A stretch of 8,361 nt of DNA from an uncultured archaeon A07HN63 (GTDB lineage: Archaea > Halobacteriota > Halobacteria > Halobacteriales > Haloferacaceae), in assembly GCA_000496215.1 (NCBI GenBank), contig KI543219.1:246753-255113 (forward strand), in the 5' to 3' direction. The translations under genes were made by a program, and so were the position numbers. A model generated the notes under the pieces. That model did not search any database, was not told the DNA's origin, and saw only the letters and a list, made by a program, of their open reading frames with translations. Below are positions 1-5,770 of this stretch, one piece after another. How positions within the stretch are numbered: the stretch's first letter is position 1; each line of letters starts with the position of its first letter.

Positions 1-995
1 ACTACGTCGACGACATGTTCCTGCTCGACGTGAACGACGAGGAGTACGGCCTCAAACCGATGAACTGCCCCGGCCACGCGACGATCTTCGAGCAGAACTC
101 GTGGAGCTACCGCGATCTGCCCGTGCGCTACGCCGAGAACGGCAAGGTCTACCGCAAGGAGCAGCGTGGCGAACTCTCGGGGCTTTCCCGCGTCTGGGCG
201 TTCACCATCGACGACGGCCACCTCTTCTGTACTCCCGAACAGATCGAGTCGGAGGTCAACGACATCATGGCGATGATCAACGACGTGCTGGAGACATTCG
301 ATCTCGACTACGAGGTCGCCCTCGCCACGCGCCCGGAGAAATCTGTCGGCGGCGACGAAATCTGGGAGAAAGCCGAGTCACAACTCGAAAGCGTCCTCGA
401 AAGCGCGAATATGGAGTACGACCTCGAAGCCGGCGACGGCGCGTTCTACGGCCCGAAGATCGACTTCGCCTTTACTGACGCCCTCGGCCGCAAGTGGGAC
501 GGCCCAACCGTCCAGCTGGATTTCAACATGCCCGAGCGGTTCGACCTCACCTACACCGGCGAGGACAACGAGGACCACCGCCCGGTGATGATCCACCGCG
601 CGCTCTACGGCAGCTTCGAGCGGTTCTTCATGGTGCTCATCGAGCACTACGACGGCAAATTCCCGCTGTGGCTCGCGCCCGAACAGGTCCGGATTCTCCC
701 GATCAGCGACGACGAACTCGGCTACGCCCACCGCCTGAAAAACGACCTCGAAGACGCCGACTTCCGCGTCGATATCGAGGACCGCTCGTGGACGCTCGGC
801 CGAAAAATCCGCGAAGCACAGGACGACCGGATTCCCTACATGCTCGTCGTCGGCAGCGACGAAGCCGAGGCCGGCACCGTCTCGGTGCGGGACCGCAAGG
901 AGCGCGAACAGCAGGACGTGGAACTCGATTCGTTCATCGACCACCTCGAAACCGAGCGCGCCGAAAGGCGCGAAGAGCCGGACTTCCTCGGCTGA
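1..995 (+). CDS. thrS: Threonyl-tRNA synthetase, C-terminal part (5' end outside window)
   Basis: This cytoplasmic class II aminoacyl-tRNA synthetase charges tRNA-Thr with threonine using ATP. The frame is open from the left edge (codons begin at base 3, reading Tyr-Val-Asp-Asp before the first visible Met at 15), so the N-terminal region lies outside the window and the Met at 15 is internal. The three zinc ligands that select threonine are present: Cys in MNCPGH (codon 66-68), His in DDGHLFC (219-221) and His in VMIHRA (594-596). Motif 2 is seen around KVYRKEQRGE and motif 3 around MIHRALYGSFERF. From about base 680 (APEQVRILPIS) to the end there is a typical HGTP anticodon-binding domain, with the usual IPYMLVVG strand. 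The catalytic core aligns by eye along its whole length with bacterial-type ThrRS such as E. coli. Whether it carries an N-terminal editing domain cannot be seen. The next gene is 68 bases away with its own promoter, so they are probably separate transcripts. Confidence 0.97.
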   Translation, partial: YVDDMFLLDVNDEEYGLKPMNCPGHATIFEQNSWSYRDLPVRYAENGKVYRKEQRGELSGLSRVWAFTIDDGHLFCTPEQIESEVNDIMAMINDVLETFDLDYEVALATRPEKSVGGDEIWEKAESQLESVLESANMEYDLEAGDGAFYGPKIDFAFTDALGRKWDGPTVQLDFNMPERFDLTYTGEDNEDHRPVMIHRALYGSFERFFMVLIEHYDGKFPLWLAPEQVRILPISDDELGYAHRLKNDLEDADFRVDIEDRSWTLGRKIREAQDDRIPYMLVVGSDEAEAGTVSVRDRKEREQQDVELDSFIDHLETERAERREEPDFLG

Positions 996-1033
996 GCCGC
1001 CGGCGAGCCGGACGACGCGCTCCCGCCACGGCG

Positions 1034-1040
1034 TTTATTC
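1034..1040 (+). promoter_or_regulatory. TATA-like box of the quinone oxidoreductase gene
   Basis: The T-rich stretch TTTATTC stands out in the GC-rich thrS-MDR spacer. Its centre lies about 27 bases before the ATG at 1064, which puts the expected archaeal transcription start on or next to the start codon. No Shine-Dalgarno-like sequence precedes the ATG, which fits a leaderless mRNA. Confidence 0.6.
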
Positions 1041-1063
1041 GCCCGCCGACCCTCGATCCAGCT

Positions 1064-2026
1064 ATGCGCGCCGTCAGATTCCACAGCCACGGTGGTACCG
1101 ACGTGTTGCAGGTAGACGAAATCGAGCAGCCCAAACCGGCCAGCGACGAGGTACTGATCGACGTTCACGGCGCGGCCGTCAACCCTGTCGACACCTACTT
1201 TCGGGAGGGCTCCTACGAGCCGTTCACGCTGCCGATGATCCCCGGCATCGACGCCGCCGGCGAGGTGGTTGCCGTCGGCGACGACGTGACCGGGTTCACC
1301 GAGGGCGACAGCGCCATGGCCACCGGCATCGGCAAGGACCACTACGGCGGCTACGCTGAGTACGCCGCGATCCCAGACGACAGAGTCGTCGCGCTACCGG
1401 AGGAGGTCGACACCGTCGCAGCCGGCGCGGCAGGTGTCGCCGCCGTCACCGCGTGGCGCGCACTCATCGACCACGCCGACCTCCAGCTCGGCGACCGGTG
1501 TCTGATTCACGGCGGGTCGGGCGGCGTCGGTCACGCAGCAGTCCAACTCGCAGCCGCCGCGGGCGCACAGGTGATCACGACCGCCAGCCCGGGGTACCAC
1601 GACGAACTCACCGATCTCGGCGCGGATGCCGTCTTCGACTACCGACGCGACGACCTCGCCGACGCCGTGCGTGAGGCCAGCGAGGGCGGGGTCGACGTGA
1701 TTCTCGACCACCGCATGCACGAGTATCTCCAGTTCGACGCCGACGTGGCCGCCACCGGCTGCCGGGTCGTTGGCATCGGCGAGAAGGAACAACAAGTCGG
1801 CTTTGAGCAGTCGGCGGCCGCTCGCGGGAAGGACCTGCAACTGACGCTGATGAGCATGTTCAACACGCCCGACCTGCGGGGGCCGCTATCGGCGGTGGCG
1901 TCGCTGCTGGCGTCGGGCGACCTCGACATCCGGATCGCCACGGGCTACGATCTCGACGGCGCGAGCGAGGCCCAGCGGGCCGTCCTCGAAGAGAGCTTCC
2001 TCGGCAAGCTGGTCATCACACCGTAA
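1064..2026 (+). CDS. Zinc-independent MDR-family oxidoreductase (NADPH:quinone reductase-like)
   Basis: This is a 320-residue medium-chain dehydrogenase/reductase of the quinone oxidoreductase (QOR) class, likely a cytoplasmic NAD(P)H-dependent reductase of quinones or activated double bonds. The N-terminal GroES-like half holds the family signature AAVNPVDTYFREG, and the nucleotide-binding Rossmann half holds HGGSGGVGHAAVQLA with the glycine motif at residues 150-156. The cysteines that bind catalytic and structural zinc in alcohol dehydrogenases are absent, which supports the QOR/zeta-crystallin branch. The length matches the family (about 320-330). The start at 1064 is chosen because the GroES-like domain begins immediately (MRAVRFHSHG) and a TATA-like box sits 27 bases upstream; the frame is open further upstream only because it overlaps thrS. 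It is followed after 67 bases by the SDR gene with a separate promoter. The true substrate cannot be read from the sequence. Confidence 0.92.
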   Translation: MRAVRFHSHGGTDVLQVDEIEQPKPASDEVLIDVHGAAVNPVDTYFREGSYEPFTLPMIPGIDAAGEVVAVGDDVTGFTEGDSAMATGIGKDHYGGYAEYAAIPDDRVVALPEEVDTVAAGAAGVAAVTAWRALIDHADLQLGDRCLIHGGSGGVGHAAVQLAAAAGAQVITTASPGYHDELTDLGADAVFDYRRDDLADAVREASEGGVDVILDHRMHEYLQFDADVAATGCRVVGIGEKEQQVGFEQSAAARGKDLQLTLMSMFNTPDLRGPLSAVASLLASGDLDIRIATGYDLDGASEAQRAVLEESFLGKLVITP

Positions 2027-2061
2027 CCACAACGCGTTGCAGGTCGGCGGCGGTTGGCATC

Positions 2062-2069
2062 GATTTATG
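2062..2069 (+). promoter_or_regulatory. TATA-like box of the SDR gene
   Basis: GATTTATG in the 67-base spacer is centred about 28 bases before the ATG at 2094. This is the same geometry as at the neighbouring genes and fits a leaderless transcript; no ribosome binding site is seen before the ATG. Confidence 0.6.
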
Positions 2070-2093
2070 TTGCTCGGTGCCGACATATCGCGT

Positions 2094-2798
2094 ATGACAG
2101 TCGAATTCGACTTCACGGATCGTGTCGCCGTTGTCACCGGAGCCTGTGGCGCGCTCGGCAGCGCGGTCGCCGAGGCCTTCGCCAACGCGGGTGCAACCGT
2201 CGCCGCCTGCGATATCGTCGACATCGAGGACGACGATGCGCTCCTCGAACCACAGGCAAATATCGACTTCTATCAGGCCGATTTTACTGATGAGGACGCC
2301 GTCGCCGACACGATAGATGCCATCGCCGACGACCACGGCGGAATCGACCACCTCCTGAATATCGCCGGGACGTGGCGCGGCGGCGACCCAATCGAGGAGA
2401 CCGACGAGAGCGAGTTCGACATGCTGTTCGCCGTGAATCTCAAGACGATGTTCCTCGCCTCGAAACACGCCCTGCCCCACCTGCAGGACAGCGAGGGCTC
2501 AATCGTCAGCGTCTCGGCGCGGTCGAGTCTGGAGGGTGGCGAAGGTGACGGGATCTACCGGTCGACGAAGGCCGGGATTCGGCTGCTGACCGAAACCATC
2601 GCCGAGGAGAATCTCGGAACCGTGCGGGCGAACTGCGTCATGCCGAGCGTGCTGGACACACCCATGAACCGCGAGATGATGACGCCGAGCGAGGAGTGGG
2701 TCGATCCGGCCGACGTGGCCGAGGTGATGCAGTTCCTCTGTTCGGATGCCGCGAGCGTCACCAGCGGCGCGGCGGTCCCGGTCTACGGCGAGGCCTAA
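2094..2798 (+). CDS. Short-chain dehydrogenase/reductase (SDR)
   Basis: This is a 234-residue classical SDR, a cytoplasmic NAD(P)-dependent oxidoreductase on an alcohol or ketone that cannot be named from sequence. The coenzyme motif TGACGALG is at residues 15-22, the structural NAG-type motif appears as NIAG, and the catalytic pair is Tyr155 and Lys159 in YRSTK. The serine normally 13 residues before the Tyr is Ala142 by direct spacing, but Ser141, Ser144 and Ser145 are adjacent, so the active site may be intact with a one-residue shift. An Asp follows the second beta strand (AACDIVD), which suggests a preference for NAD(H). The C-terminus closes with the usual SGAAVPVYG strand. The ATG at 2094 is chosen because the Rossmann fold starts at residue 10 and a TATA-like box sits 28 bases upstream; the in-frame upstream ATG would overlap the promoter. 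It lies 103 bases before pccB, separated by a dyad and the pccB promoter. Confidence 0.93.
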   Translation: MTVEFDFTDRVAVVTGACGALGSAVAEAFANAGATVAACDIVDIEDDDALLEPQANIDFYQADFTDEDAVADTIDAIADDHGGIDHLLNIAGTWRGGDPIEETDESEFDMLFAVNLKTMFLASKHALPHLQDSEGSIVSVSARSSLEGGEGDGIYRSTKAGIRLLTETIAEENLGTVRANCVMPSVLDTPMNREMMTPSEEWVDPADVAEVMQFLCSDAASVTSGAAVPVYGEA

Positions 2799-2807
2799 CG
2801 GGGTAGA

Positions 2808-2827
2808 AGTTCGACGACTGTCGAACT
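2808..2827. promoter_or_regulatory. Perfect 8-bp dyad upstream of the pccB promoter
   Basis: AGTTCGAC (2808-2815) and GTCGAACT (2820-2827) are exact inverted repeats around a 4-base spacer. The element starts 10 bases after the SDR stop and ends about 24 bases before the pccB TATA-like box, or roughly 55-74 bases before the inferred transcription start at 2882. That position suits an archaeal activator or regulator operator. It could instead be the stem of a terminator for the SDR transcript, but no T-run follows it directly. Confidence 0.5.
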
Positions 2828-2850
2828 CCGGGTTTCGCATTGTCGGAATC

Positions 2851-2859
2851 CTTTTTATG
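2851..2859 (+). promoter_or_regulatory. TATA-like box of pccB-pccX
   Basis: CTTTTTATG is the most A/T-rich block in the SDR-pccB spacer. Its centre is about 27 bases before the ATG at 2882 and about 47 before the pccB GTG. The expected transcription start is therefore near 2882, which gives pccB a leader of about 20 bases, unlike its leaderless neighbours. Confidence 0.6.
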
Positions 2860-2881
2860 CCGCTGGCCAACCTTTCGGGCA

Positions 2882-2905
2882 ATGCATTCGGGTGGTCCGC
2901 AGTGA
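2882..2905 (+). CDS. Putative 7-codon leader mini-ORF overlapping the pccB start
   Basis: ATG at 2882 opens a 7-codon frame (MHSGGPQ) that ends with TGA at 2903-2905. The stop overlaps the proposed pccB GTG start (2902-2904) as GTGA. The ATG falls where transcription should begin, 27 bases after the centre of the TATA-like box, so it could be translated as a leaderless AUG and hand ribosomes to pccB by termination-reinitiation. It is far too short for composition to show that it is translated. It may be a chance ATG in the leader. Confidence 0.3.
   Translation: MHSGGPQ
2891..2895 (+). promoter_or_regulatory. Possible ribosome binding site of pccB
   Basis: GGTGG lies 6 bases before the GTG at 2902 and 12 before the ATG at 2908. 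It contains the GGTG core that can pair with the conserved 3' end of 16S rRNA. The spacing favours the GTG as start. The match is short, so this is tentative. Confidence 0.35.
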
Positions 2906-4452
2906 CGATGGACGACCGCATCGAGGAGTTGCGCGACAAGCGCGAGACGGCCCGGAAGGGCGGCGGCGAGGACCGCATCGCCAAACAGCACGACAAGGGC
3001 AAGATGACCGCCCGCGAGCGGGTCGACTACTTCCTCGACGACGGCACCTTCCACGAGTTCGACCAGTTCCGCACCCACCGAAACCACACCTTCGGGATGG
3101 AGGAACAGCAGCTCCTGACCGACGGCGTCGTCACCGGGTACGGTGAGGTCAACGGCCGAACTGTCTTCGTCTTCGCCCACGATTTTACCGTCTTCGGCGG
3201 CTCGCTCGGCGAGGTTTTCGCCGAGAAGGTCTGCAAGGTGATGGACAAGGCGATGGAGGTCGGCGCGCCGGTTGTCGGGCTCAACGACTCCGCCGGCGCG
3301 CGGATTCAGGAGGGCGTCGGCGCGCTCGGCGGGTTCGGGGATATCTTCCAGCGCAACGTCGACGCCAGCGGCGTTATCCCACAGATCTCGGGGATCTTCG
3401 GCCCCTGTGCCGGCGGCGCGGTCTACTCGCCGGCGATCACCGACTTCGTCTTCATGGTCAAGGAGACGAGCCACATGTTCATCACCGGGCCGGACGTGGT
3501 CGAAACTGTCACCGGCGAGGAGGTCAGCTTCGAGGAGCTCGGCGGCGCGGTCACCCACGCCTCGACCTCCGGCTCGGCGCAGTTTGCCGCCGACAGCGAG
3601 GAACAGGCCCTCGACAATATCGCCCGATTGCTCTCCTACCTGCCGCAGAACAACGTCGAAGACCCGCCCCGCGTCGACCCGTGGGACGACCCCGAGCGGC
3701 GCACCGAGACGGCCGGCGAGATCGTCCCCGACGCACCCAAGAAACCGTACGACGCCACCGAGGTCGTCGCCGACGTGGTCGACGAGGGCTCGTTTTTCGA
3801 GGTCCACGAGGACTTTGCGAAGAATCTCGTCGTCGGCTTCGCCCGGCTGGACGGCCGGTCGGTCGGCGTCGTCGCCAACCAGCCCCGCGTGAATGCAGGG
3901 ACGCTCGACATCGAAGCCTCACAGAAGGGCGCGCGGTTCGTCCGGTTCTGTGACGCATTCAACATCCCCATCGTCACCTTCGAGGACGTGCCCGGCTTCA
4001 TGCCCGGCACCGATCAGGAACACGGCGGGATCATCCGCCACGGCGCGAAACTCCTCTACGCGTACGCCGAGGCGACCGTCCCGCTGCTGACCGTCATCAC
4101 GCGGAAAGCCTACGGTGGCGCGTACTGTGTGATGTCGTCGAAACACATCGGCGGCGACGTGAACTACGCGTGGCCGAGCGCCGAGATCGCCGTCATGGGG
4201 CCGAAGGGCGCGGTCAACATCCTCTACTCCGAGGAACTCGACGCCGCCGACGATACCGAGGCCCGACGGCAGGAGTTGATCGACGAGTACCGCGAGGAGT
4301 TCGCCAACCCATACACGGCAGCGGACCGCGGCTTCCTCGACGACGTGATCGAACCCGGCGAGACGCGCCAGCGGCTGATCGACGATCTGGAGATGCTGCT
4401 GTCGAAACGCGAGGACAAACCATCGAAGAAACACGGCAACATTCCGATCTGA
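2902..4452 (+). CDS. pccB: Propionyl/acyl-CoA carboxylase carboxyltransferase subunit
   Basis: PccB moves the carboxyl group from carboxybiotin to the alpha carbon of an acyl-CoA, most likely propionyl-CoA to give methylmalonyl-CoA. It works in the cytoplasm with PccA and PccX. The 516-residue length fits PccB/MmdA-type proteins (about 510-530). Two crotonase-like carboxyltransferase domains are seen. The N-terminal one carries the oxyanion-hole glycines in PCAGGAVYSP (Gly171-Gly172) and the C-terminal one those in KAYGGAYCVM (Gly405-Gly406). The LNDSAGARIQEG, GFMPGTDQEHGGI and YAWPSAEIAVMGPKGA signatures are intact. Residue 409 is Cys where propionyl-specific actinobacterial and human enzymes have Asp. 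The GTG start (protein begins MTMDDRIEEL) is preferred for its GGTGG spacing and overlap with the leader mini-ORF; ATG at 2908 is two codons shorter and equally compatible with homology. The ATG at 2857 lies in the TATA box and is rejected. pccX follows 2 bases after the stop. Confidence 0.95.
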   Translation: MTMDDRIEELRDKRETARKGGGEDRIAKQHDKGKMTARERVDYFLDDGTFHEFDQFRTHRNHTFGMEEQQLLTDGVVTGYGEVNGRTVFVFAHDFTVFGGSLGEVFAEKVCKVMDKAMEVGAPVVGLNDSAGARIQEGVGALGGFGDIFQRNVDASGVIPQISGIFGPCAGGAVYSPAITDFVFMVKETSHMFITGPDVVETVTGEEVSFEELGGAVTHASTSGSAQFAADSEEQALDNIARLLSYLPQNNVEDPPRVDPWDDPERRTETAGEIVPDAPKKPYDATEVVADVVDEGSFFEVHEDFAKNLVVGFARLDGRSVGVVANQPRVNAGTLDIEASQKGARFVRFCDAFNIPIVTFEDVPGFMPGTDQEHGGIIRHGAKLLYAYAEATVPLLTVITRKAYGGAYCVMSSKHIGGDVNYAWPSAEIAVMGPKGAVNILYSEELDAADDTEARRQELIDEYREEFANPYTAADRGFLDDVIEPGETRQRLIDDLEMLLSKREDKPSKKHGNIPI

Positions 4453-4454
4453 GT

Positions 4455-4730
4455 ATGGCTGATCTCTCGCTCGACACTGACGACCTCCCGGCCGACGCGA
4501 CCGACGAGGAAGCCGCCGCCATCGCGGTCGCCATCGCCGCCTACCGTGACGAGCGAACCGCCGCGGCCGCAGCAGCCGCGGCCGCTGGCGACGAGGACGG
4601 CGAGGCGTCGAGTCGCCGGTCGTGGGGGTTCTCCGGGCGGCTGGCCGGGGTCGGGATCGAGAGCGACCGCGCACCGTCGTCGGCACCCGGCGATGGCTGG
4701 CGGGCGGCGAGTCGGTCGGATCGGTTCTGA
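4455..4730 (+). CDS. pccX: PccX-like small third subunit of acyl-CoA carboxylase
   Basis: This is a 91-residue acidic, Ala-rich protein starting 2 bases after the pccB stop, so the two are almost certainly co-transcribed. Haloarchaeal propionyl-CoA carboxylase (Haloferax mediterranei) is known to need a small third subunit, PccX, encoded with pccA and pccB; position, size and composition identify this gene as its counterpart. Visible parts are an N-terminal amphipathic helix (residues 16-33, TDEEAAAIAVAIAAYRDE), a nine-residue Ala run (36-44), a WGFSGRLAG segment (57-65) and a C-terminal PGDGWRAASRSDRF (78-91). The opening EE-A-AI-A-A-I helix and closing PG-GWRAAS resemble the ends of the actinobacterial epsilon subunit AccE, which binds the carboxyltransferase. 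The role is inferred to be assembly or stabilisation of the PccA-PccB complex. No catalytic residues are expected. The ATG at 4455 is chosen because any earlier start overlaps pccB. Confidence 0.82.
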   Translation: MADLSLDTDDLPADATDEEAAAIAVAIAAYRDERTAAAAAAAAAGDEDGEASSRRSWGFSGRLAGVGIESDRAPSSAPGDGWRAASRSDRF

Positions 4731-4760
4731 CAACGTATCAACAGCACGACCGTAAACCCG

Positions 4761-4770
4761 ACTTATATTA
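4761..4770 (+). promoter_or_regulatory. TATA box of the transducer gene
   Basis: ACTTATATTA is the best TATA-box match in the window, preceded by a purine-rich stretch (CGTAAACCCG) in the place of a BRE. Its centre lies about 28 bases before the ATG at 4794, so the transducer is expected to be transcribed from its own start as a leaderless mRNA rather than only by read-through from pccB-pccX. Confidence 0.72.
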
Positions 4771-4793
4771 CCTTCCCCCACTATCGTCTACTA

Positions 4794-5675
4794 ATGACAG
4801 CTAATCAGCCAGATATTGATACGAACGGTGACTTCCAGTTCGAAGGAGACACCGAAGAGGTAGCGAGCGGTGGCGACACACTGACCGAGGTGTATACCGC
4901 GTCGGAACAGATCGCCGATGGGATCGACGAGATCTCCGAGCGAGCGGCCAAGCAGTCCGGCAACATGCGAGAGGTCTCGGCGGAGGTGTCGGATCTGAGC
5001 GCGGCCGTCCAAGAGATCGCCTCCTCCTCCGACGAGGTCGCCTCGGCTGCCGACGAAGCCGACGAACGGGCGAAGATGGGCGAGGAAGCAACACAGGAGG
5101 TCGTCGAGGCGATGAACGAGATTCAGGCCGCCACCGAGGAGGCCGTCGAGGAGATTCGCACGATCCGGGAGGGTGTCGAGGAGATCACCGACCTCGCGGA
5201 CGTGATCGACGAGATCGCCGACCAGACGAACCTGCTCGCGCTGAACGCCTCCATCGAGGCCGCTCGCGTCGGCGAGGAGGGCGAGGGGTTCGCGGTCGTC
5301 GCCGACGAGATCAAATCGCTGGCACAGGAGTCACGCGAGCAGGCCGAGGACATCGACGAGACCGTCGAGCGCGTGAGTGAGGACGCCGCCGGCGCGGTCG
5401 AGACGCTGGAATCCAGCGTCGAGGAGGTCGAGGCCGGGATGAACCGGGCCAACGAGGCGAAATCCAGTCTCGACGAGATCACCGAGGCGGTCGGCGAGGT
5501 GTCCGCGGGCGTCGACGAGATCGCCCAGGCAACCGACGAGCAGGCCGAAAGCGCGAGCACCGTCGCCTCGATGATCGACGAGACCGCGAGCAATGCCGAC
5601 AAGATCGATAGCGCGACCGAGGAGATCGACGAACTGGTCGACGACCAGCTCGACAAGCTCGAACGGATGCGCTAA
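4794..5675 (+). CDS. Soluble sensor-less methyl-accepting transducer (Htr-like)
   Basis: This 293-residue protein is nearly all methyl-accepting chemotaxis signalling domain. The conserved hairpin tip EIADQTNLLALNASIEAAR spans residues 140-158 and is followed by GEEGEGFAVVADEIKSLA. About 120-130 residues of coiled coil lie on each side, close to the 36-heptad class. No transmembrane segment, HAMP domain, PAS/GAF or haem-binding domain is seen. The roughly 30 residues before the coil are short, acidic and probably unstructured, so any signal must come through a partner or the coil itself. The tip is expected to bind CheW and control CheA. Several Glu/Gln pairs in the flanking helices could be methylation sites. 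The ATG at 4794 is fixed by the TATA box 28 bases upstream. The gene lies between pccX (63 bases before) and pccA (95 bases after), both on the same strand, which suggests a link to propionate or acyl-CoA metabolism but does not prove it. Confidence 0.9.
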   Translation: MTANQPDIDTNGDFQFEGDTEEVASGGDTLTEVYTASEQIADGIDEISERAAKQSGNMREVSAEVSDLSAAVQEIASSSDEVASAADEADERAKMGEEATQEVVEAMNEIQAATEEAVEEIRTIREGVEEITDLADVIDEIADQTNLLALNASIEAARVGEEGEGFAVVADEIKSLAQESREQAEDIDETVERVSEDAAGAVETLESSVEEVEAGMNRANEAKSSLDEITEAVGEVSAGVDEIAQATDEQAESASTVASMIDETASNADKIDSATEEIDELVDDQLDKLERMR

Positions 5676-5697
5676 CCGGCTGGCAGCTGTCACCCTG

Positions 5698-5702
5698 TTT
5701 TT
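5698..5702 (+). terminator. T-run downstream of the transducer gene
   Basis: A TTTTT run begins 23 bases after the transducer stop, in otherwise GC-rich DNA. Archaeal RNA polymerase stops at short oligo-T tracts without needing a hairpin. No strong stem precedes the run. If it is active, pccA would need its own promoter in the remaining 68 bases. Confidence 0.4.
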
Positions 5703-5759
5703 CCTGCTGTTGATCTGCTCGAAGTCGACCGATAGAATCACGTAACCGTTCGCTCAAAA

Positions 5760-5765
5760 GAGGGT
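5760..5765 (+). promoter_or_regulatory. Probable ribosome binding site of pccA
   Basis: GAGGGT lies 5 bases before the ATG at 5771 and is the clearest Shine-Dalgarno-like sequence in the window. It suggests that the pccA mRNA has a leader, in contrast to the leaderless genes around it. A good TATA box is not visible upstream; GATAGAA at 5731-5737 is the only weak candidate. Confidence 0.45.
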
Positions 5766-5770
5766 CAAGA

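Noticed and set aside
378..944. An antisense open frame within thrS
   Set aside because: It mirrors the conserved anticodon and catalytic domains of thrS and has no independent support.
975..1013. GAGCCGGAC repeated 30 bases apart at the end of thrS, plus a 5-bp CCGGC/GCCGG stem
   Set aside because: It is too short in such GC-rich sequence to separate from chance, and no T-run follows.
2758..3807. A 349-codon open frame antisense to pccB
   Set aside because: GC-rich haloarchaeal genes commonly leave long open frames on the opposite strand; the sense strand is clearly pccB and the antisense product shows no known motif.
3919..4686. A 255-codon open frame antisense to pccB/pccX
   Set aside because: It is a composition-driven shadow, Arg/Pro-rich at one end and lying across two well-supported genes.
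5721..5729. GAAGTCGAC before pccA as a half-site of the pccB dyad (GAAGTTCGAC)
   Set aside because: It lacks one base and has no partner arm, and TCGA-containing words are very common in haloarchaeal DNA.
4731..5770. The transducer gene as a mobile insertion into a former pccB-pccX-pccA operon
   Set aside because: There are no terminal repeats, target duplication, integrase or transposase, and the base composition matches the flanks.
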